A stretch of DNA of 64,000 bases from Nostoc sp. PCC 7107 (GTDB lineage: Bacteria; Cyanobacteriota; Cyanobacteriia; Cyanobacteriales; Nostocaceae), in NCBI RefSeq assembly GCF_000316625.1, contig NC_019676.1, positions 455,501 to 519,500 on the forward strand, written 5' to 3'. Shown one piece after another: positions 26,843 through 35,318 of this stretch. Each line of letters opens with the position of its first letter. Position 1 is the first letter of the stretch. Position numbers and translations under genes: made by a program. Under the pieces are notes generated by a model. That model did no database searches. It saw only the letters and a list, made by a program, of their open reading frames with translations, and was not told where the DNA came from.

Positions 26843-28003
26843 TCACCCCGGATACACTCGTCCTTTCCACGCACCACCGCGTCCTTGCCAATGGCGGATA
26901 GCTGAATCTATTGTCATTAAAGTGTAGAGAAAGGCGATCGCAGGTAAACTAAAAGCTAATAAAGGTGAACAGTGATAAAACCGCAGAATCGGAAAGTAGG
27001 CTAATGCCATTAATAACCATGTAGCTAAACCTATCAGCGCAATTATCCAATTACCTAAAATTACACCAATAATCACACCCAAAGGCGGCATCAAGTAAAT
27101 CAAGGTCATAGCCACCACTGTTCCCAGTAGTAACACAGGTGAATAATTTAATTGAGTATAAGCAGTCCGCGCCACCATACCCCAAATTGTTTCTAGGGAA
27201 TTGTAAGGACGCAAACTGCGAGTTAAGCTACTCAACCCTAACCATATACGTCCTTGAGTTGATTTCACGGCCTTAGCTAAAGAACAATCATCAATTAAAG
27301 CTTGGCGAATACTGGAAATACCGCCGATTCGTTCTAAGGCTGTGCGCCGAATTAAAATACTCCCGCCAGCCGCCGCCGCCGTGGGATTTTGGGGATGATT
27401 CACCCAGCGGAAAGGATAGAGTTTTTGGAAGAAGAAGACGAAGGCGGGAATTAACAATTTTTCCCAAGGACTATCACAGCGCAACCGCACCATCACAGAA
27501 ACCAAGTCTAAATTTTCTTGTTCAGCTTTGGCAACAAGTCGCCGTAGATTATTGACATCATGTTCAATATCTGCATCGGTAAGTAAAAAATAATCAGGGG
27601 CGAGTGTTTTTGCTTGTTGAATACCTTGTTCAACAGCCCAGAGTTTACCAGACCACCCAACAGGTAAGGGTTCACCAGAGATAATTTGCAATTGCTGGGG
27701 TTTAGCTACAGCGTGGGCGACTCCTTCCGCACAGCCAAATGTGCCATCAGTACTGCGATCATCTACTAAAAATATATTCAAAGTATCATCATAATTTTGT
27801 AGTAAGAGCGATCGCAAACTAATAGGCAAAACATCCGCTTCATTCCGGGCGGGAATCACCGCACACACTTTTGGTAAAGATTTTAGCTGAGGAGTTGTGA
27901 GTTCTAACTGCTGGTCTAAGCGCCAAAACTGTCCCCGTAAACTCAGTAATCCTAACCAAATTATTAAGGATAAGACCATCAACCCTAGTACAATTGCCAC
28001 CAT
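26843..28003 (-). CDS. hpnB: Hopanoid-associated glycosyltransferase HpnB
   Basis: Family 2 glycosyltransferase with an N-terminal membrane helix (VLGLMVLSLIIWLGLL), the nucleotide-binding start VCAVIPARNEADVLP, VDDRSTDGT, DADIEHD and LIDDCSLAKAVK, and a hydrophobic C-terminal helical pair. ATG 28003 is chosen; a TTG 12 bases upstream would add four residues. It is divergent from squalene-hopene cyclase, consistent with hopanoid side-chain or sterol-like lipid modification. Its last 31 codons are duplicated at 25864-25955, so the present 3' end may have been supplied by an inserted element. Confidence 0.9.
   Translation of the reverse strand: MVAIVLGLMVLSLIIWLGLLSLRGQFWRLDQQLELTTPQLKSLPKVCAVIPARNEADVLPISLRSLLLQNYDDTLNIFLVDDRSTDGTFGCAEGVAHAVAKPQQLQIISGEPLPVGWSGKLWAVEQGIQQAKTLAPDYFLLTDADIEHDVNNLRRLVAKAEQENLDLVSVMVRLRCDSPWEKLLIPAFVFFFQKLYPFRWVNHPQNPTAAAAGGSILIRRTALERIGGISSIRQALIDDCSLAKAVKSTQGRIWLGLSSLTRSLRPYNSLETIWGMVARTAYTQLNYSPVLLLGTVVAMTLIYLMPPLGVIIGVILGNWIIALIGLATWLLMALAYFPILRFYHCSPLLAFSLPAIAFLYTLMTIDSAIRHWQGRGGAWKGRVYPG
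26850..26941 (-). repeat. hpnB 3' end, 92-bp direct repeat copy 2
   Basis: This is the copy that completes the present hpnB gene. Homology to 25864-25955 starts at the stop-codon region and ends at GCGATCGC (26934-26941). Sequences on either side are unrelated. Confidence 0.9.
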
Positions 28004-28130
28004 AACCTCTTGCAAATTCTCAGTGTCTCAGACAGAATACTATGTCTGCTGATTATGGGAAAAAAATTTTTCTCCGTATTGCCGTATTCAAAACTAAATG
28101 TTGAGTGGTGTTGAGTTTGAGTAGGATTTA

Positions 28131-30038
28131 ATGCAAACACAAGACAGGGTACAAGTCAATCAAGTTGCAGATGCGATCGCAGCCAGCCAAGCATATCTGC
28201 TGTCGATGCAATATCCCGCAGGCTATTGGTGGGCGGAGTTAGAATCTAATGTCACCATTACGGCGGAAGTTGTTCTACTGCATAAAATTTGGGGAACAGA
28301 TAAAACTCGTCCATTACATAAAATGGAGAACTACTTGCGTTCTCAGCAACGGCAGCATGGCGGTTGGGAACTCTTTTATGATGATGGTGGCGAAATCAGC
28401 ACTTCTGTAGAAGCATATATGGCGCTACGGCTGTTGGGTGTACCCGCAACCGACCCAGCTTTGATAAGGGCGCGGGATTTTATTCTCCAACGGGGCGGTA
28501 TCAGTAAAACCCGCATTTTTACCAAATTACATCTAGCCTTGATTGGCTGTTACAGCTGGCGTGGTATTCCTTCTCTCCCGCCGTGGATTATGCTGTTACC
28601 GCCAGCTTTCCCCGTCAACATTTACGAAATGTCTAGCTGGGCGCGTTCTAGCACTGTACCGCTGTTAATTGTGTGTGACAGCAAACCTATTTATCAACTT
28701 GACCAAGCAATTAATTTAGATGAGTTATACGCCGAAGGTTTAAATCAAGTCCAGTATGAATTACCCCGCCAAGGTGATTGGACTGATTTATTCTTGACAT
28801 TAGATCAAGGTTTTAAATTAGCCGAAAGTCTGAATTTAGTACCTTTCCGCCAAGAAGGAATTAAAGCCGCCGAAAAGTGGATTTTAGAACGCCAAGAAGC
28901 TACAGGCGACTGGGGCGGGATTATTCCGGCGATGCTTAATTCTATGCTGGCGTTGAAGTGCTTGGGTTATAGCCAAAACGACCCCATTGTCGAACGCGGA
29001 TTTCAAGCCATTGATAACTTTGCCATAGAAACTGAAGAAAACTACTGTATTCAACCTTGCATATCTCCGGTGTGGGATACGGCTTGGGTAATAAGGGCTT
29101 TGATAGATTCTGGTTTTGCACCTGATGATCCGGCGATTGTCAAAGCGGGAGAATGGTTACTACAAAAGCAAATCCTGGATTATGGTGATTGGACGGTAAA
29201 AAATCGCCAAGGTAAACCCGGTGCTTGGGCGTTTGAATTTGACAATCGCTTTTATCCCGATGTGGATGATACAGCCGTAGTGGTGATGGCTTTGCACCCA
29301 GCCAAACTGCCTAATGAAAGTTTAAAACAAGCTGCGATCGCCCGTGCTTTAAATTGGGTTGCATCTATGCAGTGTCGTCCTGGTGGTTGGGCTGCGTTTG
29401 ATTTAGATAATGATCAAGAATGGCTGAATTCCATCCCCTACGGCGACTTAAAAGCGATGATTGACCCCAACACCGCTGATGTCACCGCCAGAGTCATAGA
29501 AATGCTGGGTGCTTGTGACCTTTCCATTGATTCTCGCAACCTAGAACGCGCCCTTTCTTACCTCCTAGCAGAACAAGAACCGGAAGGTTGTTGGTTTGGG
29601 CGTTGGGGCGTAAATTACATCTACGGAACCAGTGGTGTTCTCTCAGCTTTGGCTTTAATTAACCCACAAAAGTATCAGCCCAATATAGACAAAGGCGCAG
29701 CTTGGTTAGTTGGATGTCAAAATTCTGATGGCGGTTGGGGTGAAACTTGTCGCACTTACAACGATCCTAGCCTCAAAGGACAAGGACGCAGTACAGCATC
29801 GCAAACTGCTTGGGCGTTAATTGGGCTAATAGCCGCAGGTGAAGCGACTGGTAAATTTGCCATGTCAGCAATTGAACGCGGGATTAATTATCTCGTATCA
29901 ACACAAAAACCAGACGGTACTTGGTTTGAAGCCGATTTTACTGGTACTGGTTTCCCCTGCCATTTTTATCTCAAATATCATCTGTATCAGCAGTATTTCC
30001 CGTTAATTGCTTTAGGAAGATATCACAACATCAAATAA
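28131..30038 (+). CDS. shc: Squalene-hopene cyclase
   Basis: 635 aa, the normal family length. It cyclises squalene to hopene or hopanol at the membrane face. The catalytic DXDD motif is DVDD in YPDVDDTAVVVMALH (near residue 376). Several QW repeats are seen (QRQHGGWE, QEATGDWGG, QCRPGGWAAFD, QNSDGGWGE, QKPDGTWFE). The start ATG follows GTAGGA. Divergent hpnB and a strong downstream terminator make this a hopanoid locus. Confidence 0.97.
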   Translation: MQTQDRVQVNQVADAIAASQAYLLSMQYPAGYWWAELESNVTITAEVVLLHKIWGTDKTRPLHKMENYLRSQQRQHGGWELFYDDGGEISTSVEAYMALRLLGVPATDPALIRARDFILQRGGISKTRIFTKLHLALIGCYSWRGIPSLPPWIMLLPPAFPVNIYEMSSWARSSTVPLLIVCDSKPIYQLDQAINLDELYAEGLNQVQYELPRQGDWTDLFLTLDQGFKLAESLNLVPFRQEGIKAAEKWILERQEATGDWGGIIPAMLNSMLALKCLGYSQNDPIVERGFQAIDNFAIETEENYCIQPCISPVWDTAWVIRALIDSGFAPDDPAIVKAGEWLLQKQILDYGDWTVKNRQGKPGAWAFEFDNRFYPDVDDTAVVVMALHPAKLPNESLKQAAIARALNWVASMQCRPGGWAAFDLDNDQEWLNSIPYGDLKAMIDPNTADVTARVIEMLGACDLSIDSRNLERALSYLLAEQEPEGCWFGRWGVNYIYGTSGVLSALALINPQKYQPNIDKGAAWLVGCQNSDGGWGETCRTYNDPSLKGQGRSTASQTAWALIGLIAAGEATGKFAMSAIERGINYLVSTQKPDGTWFEADFTGTGFPCHFYLKYHLYQQYFPLIALGRYHNIK

Positions 30039-30060
30039 AGCCAGATATTTTGCAAAATTA

Positions 30061-30095
30061 AACCACAGATGGATATCCATCTGTGGTTTTTATTT
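30061..30095 (+). terminator. Rho-independent terminator of shc
   Basis: AACCACAGATGGAT (30061-30074) pairs perfectly with ATCCATCTGTGGTT, followed by TTTATTT. It lies 22 bp after the stop codon. Confidence 0.9.
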
Positions 30096-30144
30096 ACTCA
30101 TAAGCAATATGACAGCCGACCACTTTTCAAACAACCTGTTAGAC

Positions 30145-31416
30145 CTGAAGGGGTGACAAAAAAGTTATAAAGCAGACTGGATAAGAGTCATAGCCCGTAG
30201 ACCTTGTTGAAAATATGGCAGTTTACTGGGCTTGAGGCGCATCAATTCATGAGCTAAATCAGCCCAAAATTCCATTGCCCCTACCCATAACTGACCATAC
30301 AAACCAATCCAAAAAGCACTATGTCGGCGGTGCAATCGTTGTAACTCCTTCAGACGACCAACATATTTTTGTAGTCCAGAGGAGCGAGAATTACGACCAA
30401 CTAAAATAGCACAAGTATAGGCAATAGCAATTAATAAAATCAGTGCTATCAAACGTTGACCATCAGCATAAGTAGATTCGAGATTATACCCCCCAGTTTT
30501 ACAATCTTTAAACATGGCTTCGATACCACTCCGCAACTTAAATGCTTTAATGGCATCTTTGAGACTATCAAGGTTAGTTAATAAAAACCAGCCAGCAGGC
30601 TCAACAACTCCACGATATTTGCGCTTGTAATATCCGGCGAGATTAAAATTGGCAAACCCTTTCTGTTTAGTTGCTTGAATCCCTGTCAAAAAAAACGAGA
30701 TGCCAGGAGTTAATCCCAAAGATTGTAAGCGTTGGTGTGATTGGTTTTCTTGCCGAATATAAGTACCTTGTTTCTGACGCAATACAAAGTCAATGCCCTT
30801 GCTATGTAACCAATTTGCTAGTTTTATACTGTGGAATTCTCTATCTCCCAGTACCAGCATTTGATATCCCTTAAATAACTGCAATAGTGGACGAATTAAT
30901 TTTTTCTGCTCTCCCAAATTGCTACATCCTTTTTTAGGTAACAATAGCCAGTACACAGGTATTGCTCTTTTTTGTTCTATTAAACTAATTACAAATACAT
31001 TTTGTGAACGCCATTGTGTTCTATCAATCGCAAATATTAGCCGTTTCTCTCCTCTTTTCAGACTATTTTTCACCCATCGTTTGAGCAGGGGAAACCACAG
31101 ATATGGAATCGACAACTGAGGTAGTAGTAAAAATCTTTGTATACTCCGCCTCCGACTTTCAAATTTTATCGGTTGTGGAAATACTGTTGCTAGTTTCTCA
31201 ATTGTCACAGTTTTATGAAATTGCAATAGCATTAGTAAGATTTCTAGCATCTTGTACTGTGCGGGTGTCAGTACATTTTGAAAGCAGTTTTGGTAGAATT
31301 TAGGTAACATTATCATTTGATAGGTCTTGTTGAGAATACCTGACCTATCTTTTTTTACCCCAAAACGGTCACGCTCCTCTATTTTCTTGGCTTCAGCCGC
31401 TTTGTCACCCCTTCAG
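30145..31416 (-). mobile_element. IS4-type insertion sequence (1272 bp)
   Basis: Perfect 16-bp terminal inverted repeats CTGAAGGGGTGACAAA bound the element. CTGTTAGAC occurs directly on both sides (30136-30144 and 31417-31425) as a 9-bp target duplication. The right duplication contains the stop codon of the cellulose-synthase-like gene, which is preserved. One intact transposase gene is inside, so the element may be active. Confidence 0.93.
30165..31316 (-). CDS. IS4-family transposase
   Basis: 383 aa and apparently intact. DDE-type segments: LIFAIDRTQWRSQNVFVISL (first Asp), MLVLGDREFHSIKLANWL (second Asp) and GIEAMFKDCKTGGYNLESTY with the YREK-like region (Glu). It catalyses cut-and-paste transposition through the 16-bp ends of its element. 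ATG 31316 is the first possible start. Confidence 0.92.
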   Translation of the reverse strand: MIMLPKFYQNCFQNVLTPAQYKMLEILLMLLQFHKTVTIEKLATVFPQPIKFESRRRSIQRFLLLPQLSIPYLWFPLLKRWVKNSLKRGEKRLIFAIDRTQWRSQNVFVISLIEQKRAIPVYWLLLPKKGCSNLGEQKKLIRPLLQLFKGYQMLVLGDREFHSIKLANWLHSKGIDFVLRQKQGTYIRQENQSHQRLQSLGLTPGISFFLTGIQATKQKGFANFNLAGYYKRKYRGVVEPAGWFLLTNLDSLKDAIKAFKLRSGIEAMFKDCKTGGYNLESTYADGQRLIALILLIAIAYTCAILVGRNSRSSGLQKYVGRLKELQRLHRRHSAFWIGLYGQLWVGAMEFWADLAHELMRLKPSKLPYFQQGLRAMTLIQSAL

Positions 31417-31419
31417 CTG

Positions 31420-33714
31420 TTAGACCTTAGTCACGACAACTGGGCTAACATCGATTTTTCTATCAAAAATAAAGCGGGGTTTCAGCAAGATTCTCAATAG
31501 TAAGAATAAAGAACTTAACTCTCCTGGTGCATTTTGACGTTTCCATTGTCCGGGACGACAAAATAACATTTCTACTAAACGACGATGTTGATTCAGGCTG
31601 ACTGATTCAAAATAAACGCGGATAATGGGAAATTCATTAGCAAATCCAGTACTGACCATCTCTGCACTTAGGTGTAAATTTTCTTCCGCAATTTTGATTA
31701 CCAATTGTTGATTTACACATAAATTTGTGGGTAGTTGCTGAGTTAGAGCTATCTCTGCACCAATTTCCGACATCATTGTGGTAACACCCCAAAAACTTTC
31801 CTTCCCAATTTTTAATTCAACAACTCGCCGTAGATCAAACCATTCAAATTTATCTGTTTTGGGTGCATCTAGCAAAACTAAAATTGCCGAACCAATCATG
31901 AGTAAATTATAGATACTCCACACCCAACCTACGCCCATACCTACAGTTTGTTCAGCCATTGCTGGTACTTCTGTAGCCATAGATTGTTTAAGTATGCACA
32001 TACAGATGGTTTGCCACAAACTAATAGCTGTAGCAATAAATAATAGAATTAAAGGTAAGGCTAATTTCCAGTTGAAAGTATAGCGATCGCTACTGATTCC
32101 TTTGGGTGTGACTTTAAATCCTGTAGAGAAGGGACGCAGCAGAGAGTTAATTACTGTCCAAGCCACAGGAAAACATAATACTAAGAAATAAATATCTGAT
32201 AGAAATGCCGAACGAGAATACTTATTCAACCAGGCAAATACGGAGAGATTAACTAAGTAAACAGGCAACCAAAAATAAATTAATTCTGGTAATTTTGCCC
32301 GAATCGGAGTAACATCCAAAAATGAATAAGCCAAGGGTATCAAAAGAAAGGAAATTCGGGAAATAGTGGCAAACCAACTCAAAAATCCTCCCAAATGAGC
32401 TAATCTTTGCATCAAACTAAATCCCGGAACGATGAGCGGATTAGACTGAATAAACAAACCTTGAAGTGTACCTTGCGCCCAACGCAGGCGTTGCGTTGCA
32501 TAAGCAGCTATATTTTCGGCGGCTAAACCAGCACTGAGTAATTCATTTAAATAAATAATCCGATAACCGTAAGTAGTTAAATTAACTCCTGTAAAATAAT
32601 CTTCTGATAAAGATTCGGTGACAAAACCACCAGTTTTTTCTAACGCAGTGCGGCGCACAACAAAAGAAGTACCCGCACAAATGGCGCTTTCTGCACTATC
32701 TCGCATCGACTGAATATGTCGATGGAATATTTCGTCATCGGGAGTAAGAATATTTTCTAAGCCTAGATTTCTGGCTATGGGATCAACATTATAAAAGCTT
32801 TGTGGTGTTTGAATTATGGCTATAGTTTCATCCTGAAAAAAACCCACTGTGCGAGTCAGAAAGTTTTTAGTAGGAACAAAATCTGCATCAAAAACAGCAA
32901 TTAGTTGACTATTAGTTTGGGTGAGTGCATTATTTAAGTTTCCGGCTTTAGCGTGTTGATTATTTGCTCGGCTAATGTAGTGACAGCCAAGTTCTGCTGC
33001 TAGTTCTTGCATTTGGGTGCGCTGATTATCATCCAAAAGATAGATGTTTTTTTGGGGATATTCTAGGGCTTGACAACCAATAATCGTACGCCGCACAATA
33101 AATGCTGGTTCATTGTATGTAGGAATCAAAATATCTACAGATGGTATAAAATCACCATTAATCACCGCAATAGATTTTTCATCCGCTTCCCGGTGACGCT
33201 CTTTAATATTTAACATTAAAAATAGTTCAATTAAGCTGCTAGAAATCATCAAAATCTCTAAAGCAAATAGCCCCAAACTAATTGCACCATTTAATGGATC
33301 TGCAAGGTTCAGGGTAGAAAGCGATCGCCATAATAAATACCGCAAAGTTAAGATAATTAATATGCCAACTACTAACCGCTGCGACCAAACACGAGGCTGG
33401 GGTGAAAGTTTCATCACGACAAACATTGTGATTAGCAATACCAGGGTTAATGAAAGTAAATATTTATTATTTACCATTGGCGCTTCTAACCACATTGGCG
33501 GGTTCATTTGCCAAACATAAATTTGAGCGAAAAAACCATCAATTGTCATCTCACCAGCAAACCAACCTACTACAAGCAAGCCAGATAATATCACAATGCT
33601 CAACAGCATCAGTGCCACTAGGCGAAAAATAAAAACTCTTTGATTAACAAGATGTTCAGAATATATATCTCTCTGATTCAAAAGATTAAGTCTGGCAATT
33701 TTACGTTTTTGCAC
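31420..33714 (-). CDS. Cellulose-synthase-like processive glycosyltransferase with PilZ-like domain
   Basis: 764 aa. GTG start with AGGAG 9 bases upstream. N-terminal membrane helices, then a GT2 domain: DILIPTYNEP, VFDADFVPTKNF, SEDYFTG and QRLRWAQG (the Q-x-x-R-W motif). A further membrane bundle follows, then a C-terminal PilZ-like segment (FDLRRVVELKIG, MMSEIGAEIAL) that may sense c-di-GMP, although the RxxxR box is weak. Likely makes a beta-glucan such as cellulose at the plasma membrane. No bcsB-like partner is present. The IS4 element lies directly after its stop. Confidence 0.87.
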   Translation of the reverse strand: MQKRKIARLNLLNQRDIYSEHLVNQRVFIFRLVALMLLSIVILSGLLVVGWFAGEMTIDGFFAQIYVWQMNPPMWLEAPMVNNKYLLSLTLVLLITMFVVMKLSPQPRVWSQRLVVGILIILTLRYLLWRSLSTLNLADPLNGAISLGLFALEILMISSSLIELFLMLNIKERHREADEKSIAVINGDFIPSVDILIPTYNEPAFIVRRTIIGCQALEYPQKNIYLLDDNQRTQMQELAAELGCHYISRANNQHAKAGNLNNALTQTNSQLIAVFDADFVPTKNFLTRTVGFFQDETIAIIQTPQSFYNVDPIARNLGLENILTPDDEIFHRHIQSMRDSAESAICAGTSFVVRRTALEKTGGFVTESLSEDYFTGVNLTTYGYRIIYLNELLSAGLAAENIAAYATQRLRWAQGTLQGLFIQSNPLIVPGFSLMQRLAHLGGFLSWFATISRISFLLIPLAYSFLDVTPIRAKLPELIYFWLPVYLVNLSVFAWLNKYSRSAFLSDIYFLVLCFPVAWTVINSLLRPFSTGFKVTPKGISSDRYTFNWKLALPLILLFIATAISLWQTICMCILKQSMATEVPAMAEQTVGMGVGWVWSIYNLLMIGSAILVLLDAPKTDKFEWFDLRRVVELKIGKESFWGVTTMMSEIGAEIALTQQLPTNLCVNQQLVIKIAEENLHLSAEMVSTGFANEFPIIRVYFESVSLNQHRRLVEMLFCRPGQWKRQNAPGELSSLFLLLRILLKPRFIFDRKIDVSPVVVTKV

Positions 33715-33978
33715 TTGATTAATCTCCTAAATAACTAAAGTTTTTAACGTATTTAGATGAAAATATTATATAGTCTATTGACTATGCTCACCTTTAAATA
33801 TTAGATGAAAAAATAAATTTTATGGCTATTTTCTGGATAAATAAGTTTAAAATTAACGAGATTAAATTCTGATAAAAATAGCTGAACTAAATTTTTAACT
33901 AATTCTCAGCTTAATTTAATATTCATCATCACAGACAGCTATAAATTTTCCTCATATAGATATGAGGATCTAAACACT

Positions 33979-34446
33979 ATGAAATTTAATAGTTTAGCTA
34001 TCTTTGGTATGATTGCAAGTGTTAGCTTAGGCTCTATTAAAGAAGTAACTGCATATCAGACACCTGCTTCAATACCTGTTGCTCAAACTGCAATTACTCA
34101 ACTGGCTGCTGCTGTAGGTCAGTCTGCTTACTTTCGCCGTGGAGAACATGCAACGAAAGGAAAAGTCAGCATTGTCACAAGAAATAACACCAGATATTTG
34201 CAATTTGATCGCAATTTTAGCACCAGTAGCGGCCCTGATGTATACGTGATTTTACACCGCTCGGCTGCACCTCAAATCTATGGTTTAAAAAGAAAAGATT
34301 ATGTTTTAATTGGTCGATTGAGACGATTTAATGGTAGTCAAAGCTACGTTATACCAAGAAATCTCCAATTGTCTGGATATAGATCAGTAGCAGTCTGGTG
34401 TCGCAAATTTAATGCGACTTTTGGTTATGCGAGTTTAGGTGGTTAA
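33979..34446 (+). CDS. Secreted DM13-domain protein
   Basis: 155 aa. N-terminal signal peptide (LAIFGMIASVSLGSI). The DM13 domain is recognised by YFRRGEHATKGKVSIV, RYLQFDRNFSTSSGPDVYV, YVLIGRLRRFNGSQSYVIP and VAVWCRKFNATFGYASL, including the conserved C-terminal Cys. DM13 is thought to be redox- or electron-transfer-linked in other organisms; its cyanobacterial role is unknown. A membrane protein and histidine kinase follow on the same strand, 158 bp away. Confidence 0.85.
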   Translation: MKFNSLAIFGMIASVSLGSIKEVTAYQTPASIPVAQTAITQLAAAVGQSAYFRRGEHATKGKVSIVTRNNTRYLQFDRNFSTSSGPDVYVILHRSAAPQIYGLKRKDYVLIGRLRRFNGSQSYVIPRNLQLSGYRSVAVWCRKFNATFGYASLGG

Positions 34447-34604
34447 TTGTAGAATAAGTCAGAATTCAGAAATGAGAATCACTATGCTCATTGAGTCGCC
34501 ACCGCTACATTATTGGGCAATTCATTACTTACAAGAAAATTTAATTCTGAATTCTGGCTACTGATGTATATATTCTATTTTGATAGTTATAATACAAAAA
34601 AATT

Positions 34605-35318
34605 ATGGAAATAGCAGATTTTCTTGGGCTTTTACATCCGGCGATCGCAGTTGTTTTTGTCTTTCCTTTGATTGGGACTGTTGTTAATTTTGCTTGGCAA
34701 ACACGTCAACGTCGTTTGCAAAATTTAACTGAAGCTAAAAGTAAAATTCCCCCCGTAGTTGGGAAAGAACATAAACAGTTAGGTGATTGGTTAACCAGTG
34801 CCGTTGTTGGCTTAACATTGGTCGGGTTAGCCTATCCCATTGGTAAAAATATTATCAAAAAGCAATTATGGAATACTGCTAATTTTCAAGTAATTTTTAT
34901 CATATTAATGTTTGTGGCGACAATCGCTTCTTTAGTATTACTTTATCAAGCAAAACAAAAGTTATGGCGAGCTATTTTTGCTACTCTAACTGGGATTGGT
35001 TTAGTAGTTTTAGGCTGTCAAGATGGTGTTTATCGCTTGACTAGTGAGTGGTATTGGTCACACTACTATATTGGCATTACAGCATCTCTACTGATGGTAT
35101 TTTCCTTGGCAATTGTGCAAGATATTTATAAGTCTCATCGCTGGCGGGTAATTCATACAGTTTTAAACTGCGTAGCTCTTTTACTGTTTATTGGACAAGG
35201 ATTAACAGGTACAAGAGATTTATTACAAATTCCTTTGAGTTGGCAGGAACCTTATATTTATCAGTGTGATTATGTTAACAAAACTTGTCCAACACCAACC
35301 CCTCAACCACCGAAGTGA
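34605..35318 (+). CDS. DUF4079 membrane protein
   Basis: 237 aa with about six hydrophobic helices and conserved-looking GLLHPAIAVVFVFPLIG, KEHKQLGDWLTSAVVGL, DGVYRLTSEWYWSHYYIG and HTVLNCVALLLFIGQGLTGT. Histidines within helices resemble cytochrome b561-like architecture, as in DUF4079. It overlaps the next gene by the bases GTGA, so translation is probably coupled. Function unknown; a redox-linked sensor input is suggested by context. Confidence 0.8.
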   Translation: MEIADFLGLLHPAIAVVFVFPLIGTVVNFAWQTRQRRLQNLTEAKSKIPPVVGKEHKQLGDWLTSAVVGLTLVGLAYPIGKNIIKKQLWNTANFQVIFIILMFVATIASLVLLYQAKQKLWRAIFATLTGIGLVVLGCQDGVYRLTSEWYWSHYYIGITASLLMVFSLAIVQDIYKSHRWRVIHTVLNCVALLLFIGQGLTGTRDLLQIPLSWQEPYIYQCDYVNKTCPTPTPQPPK

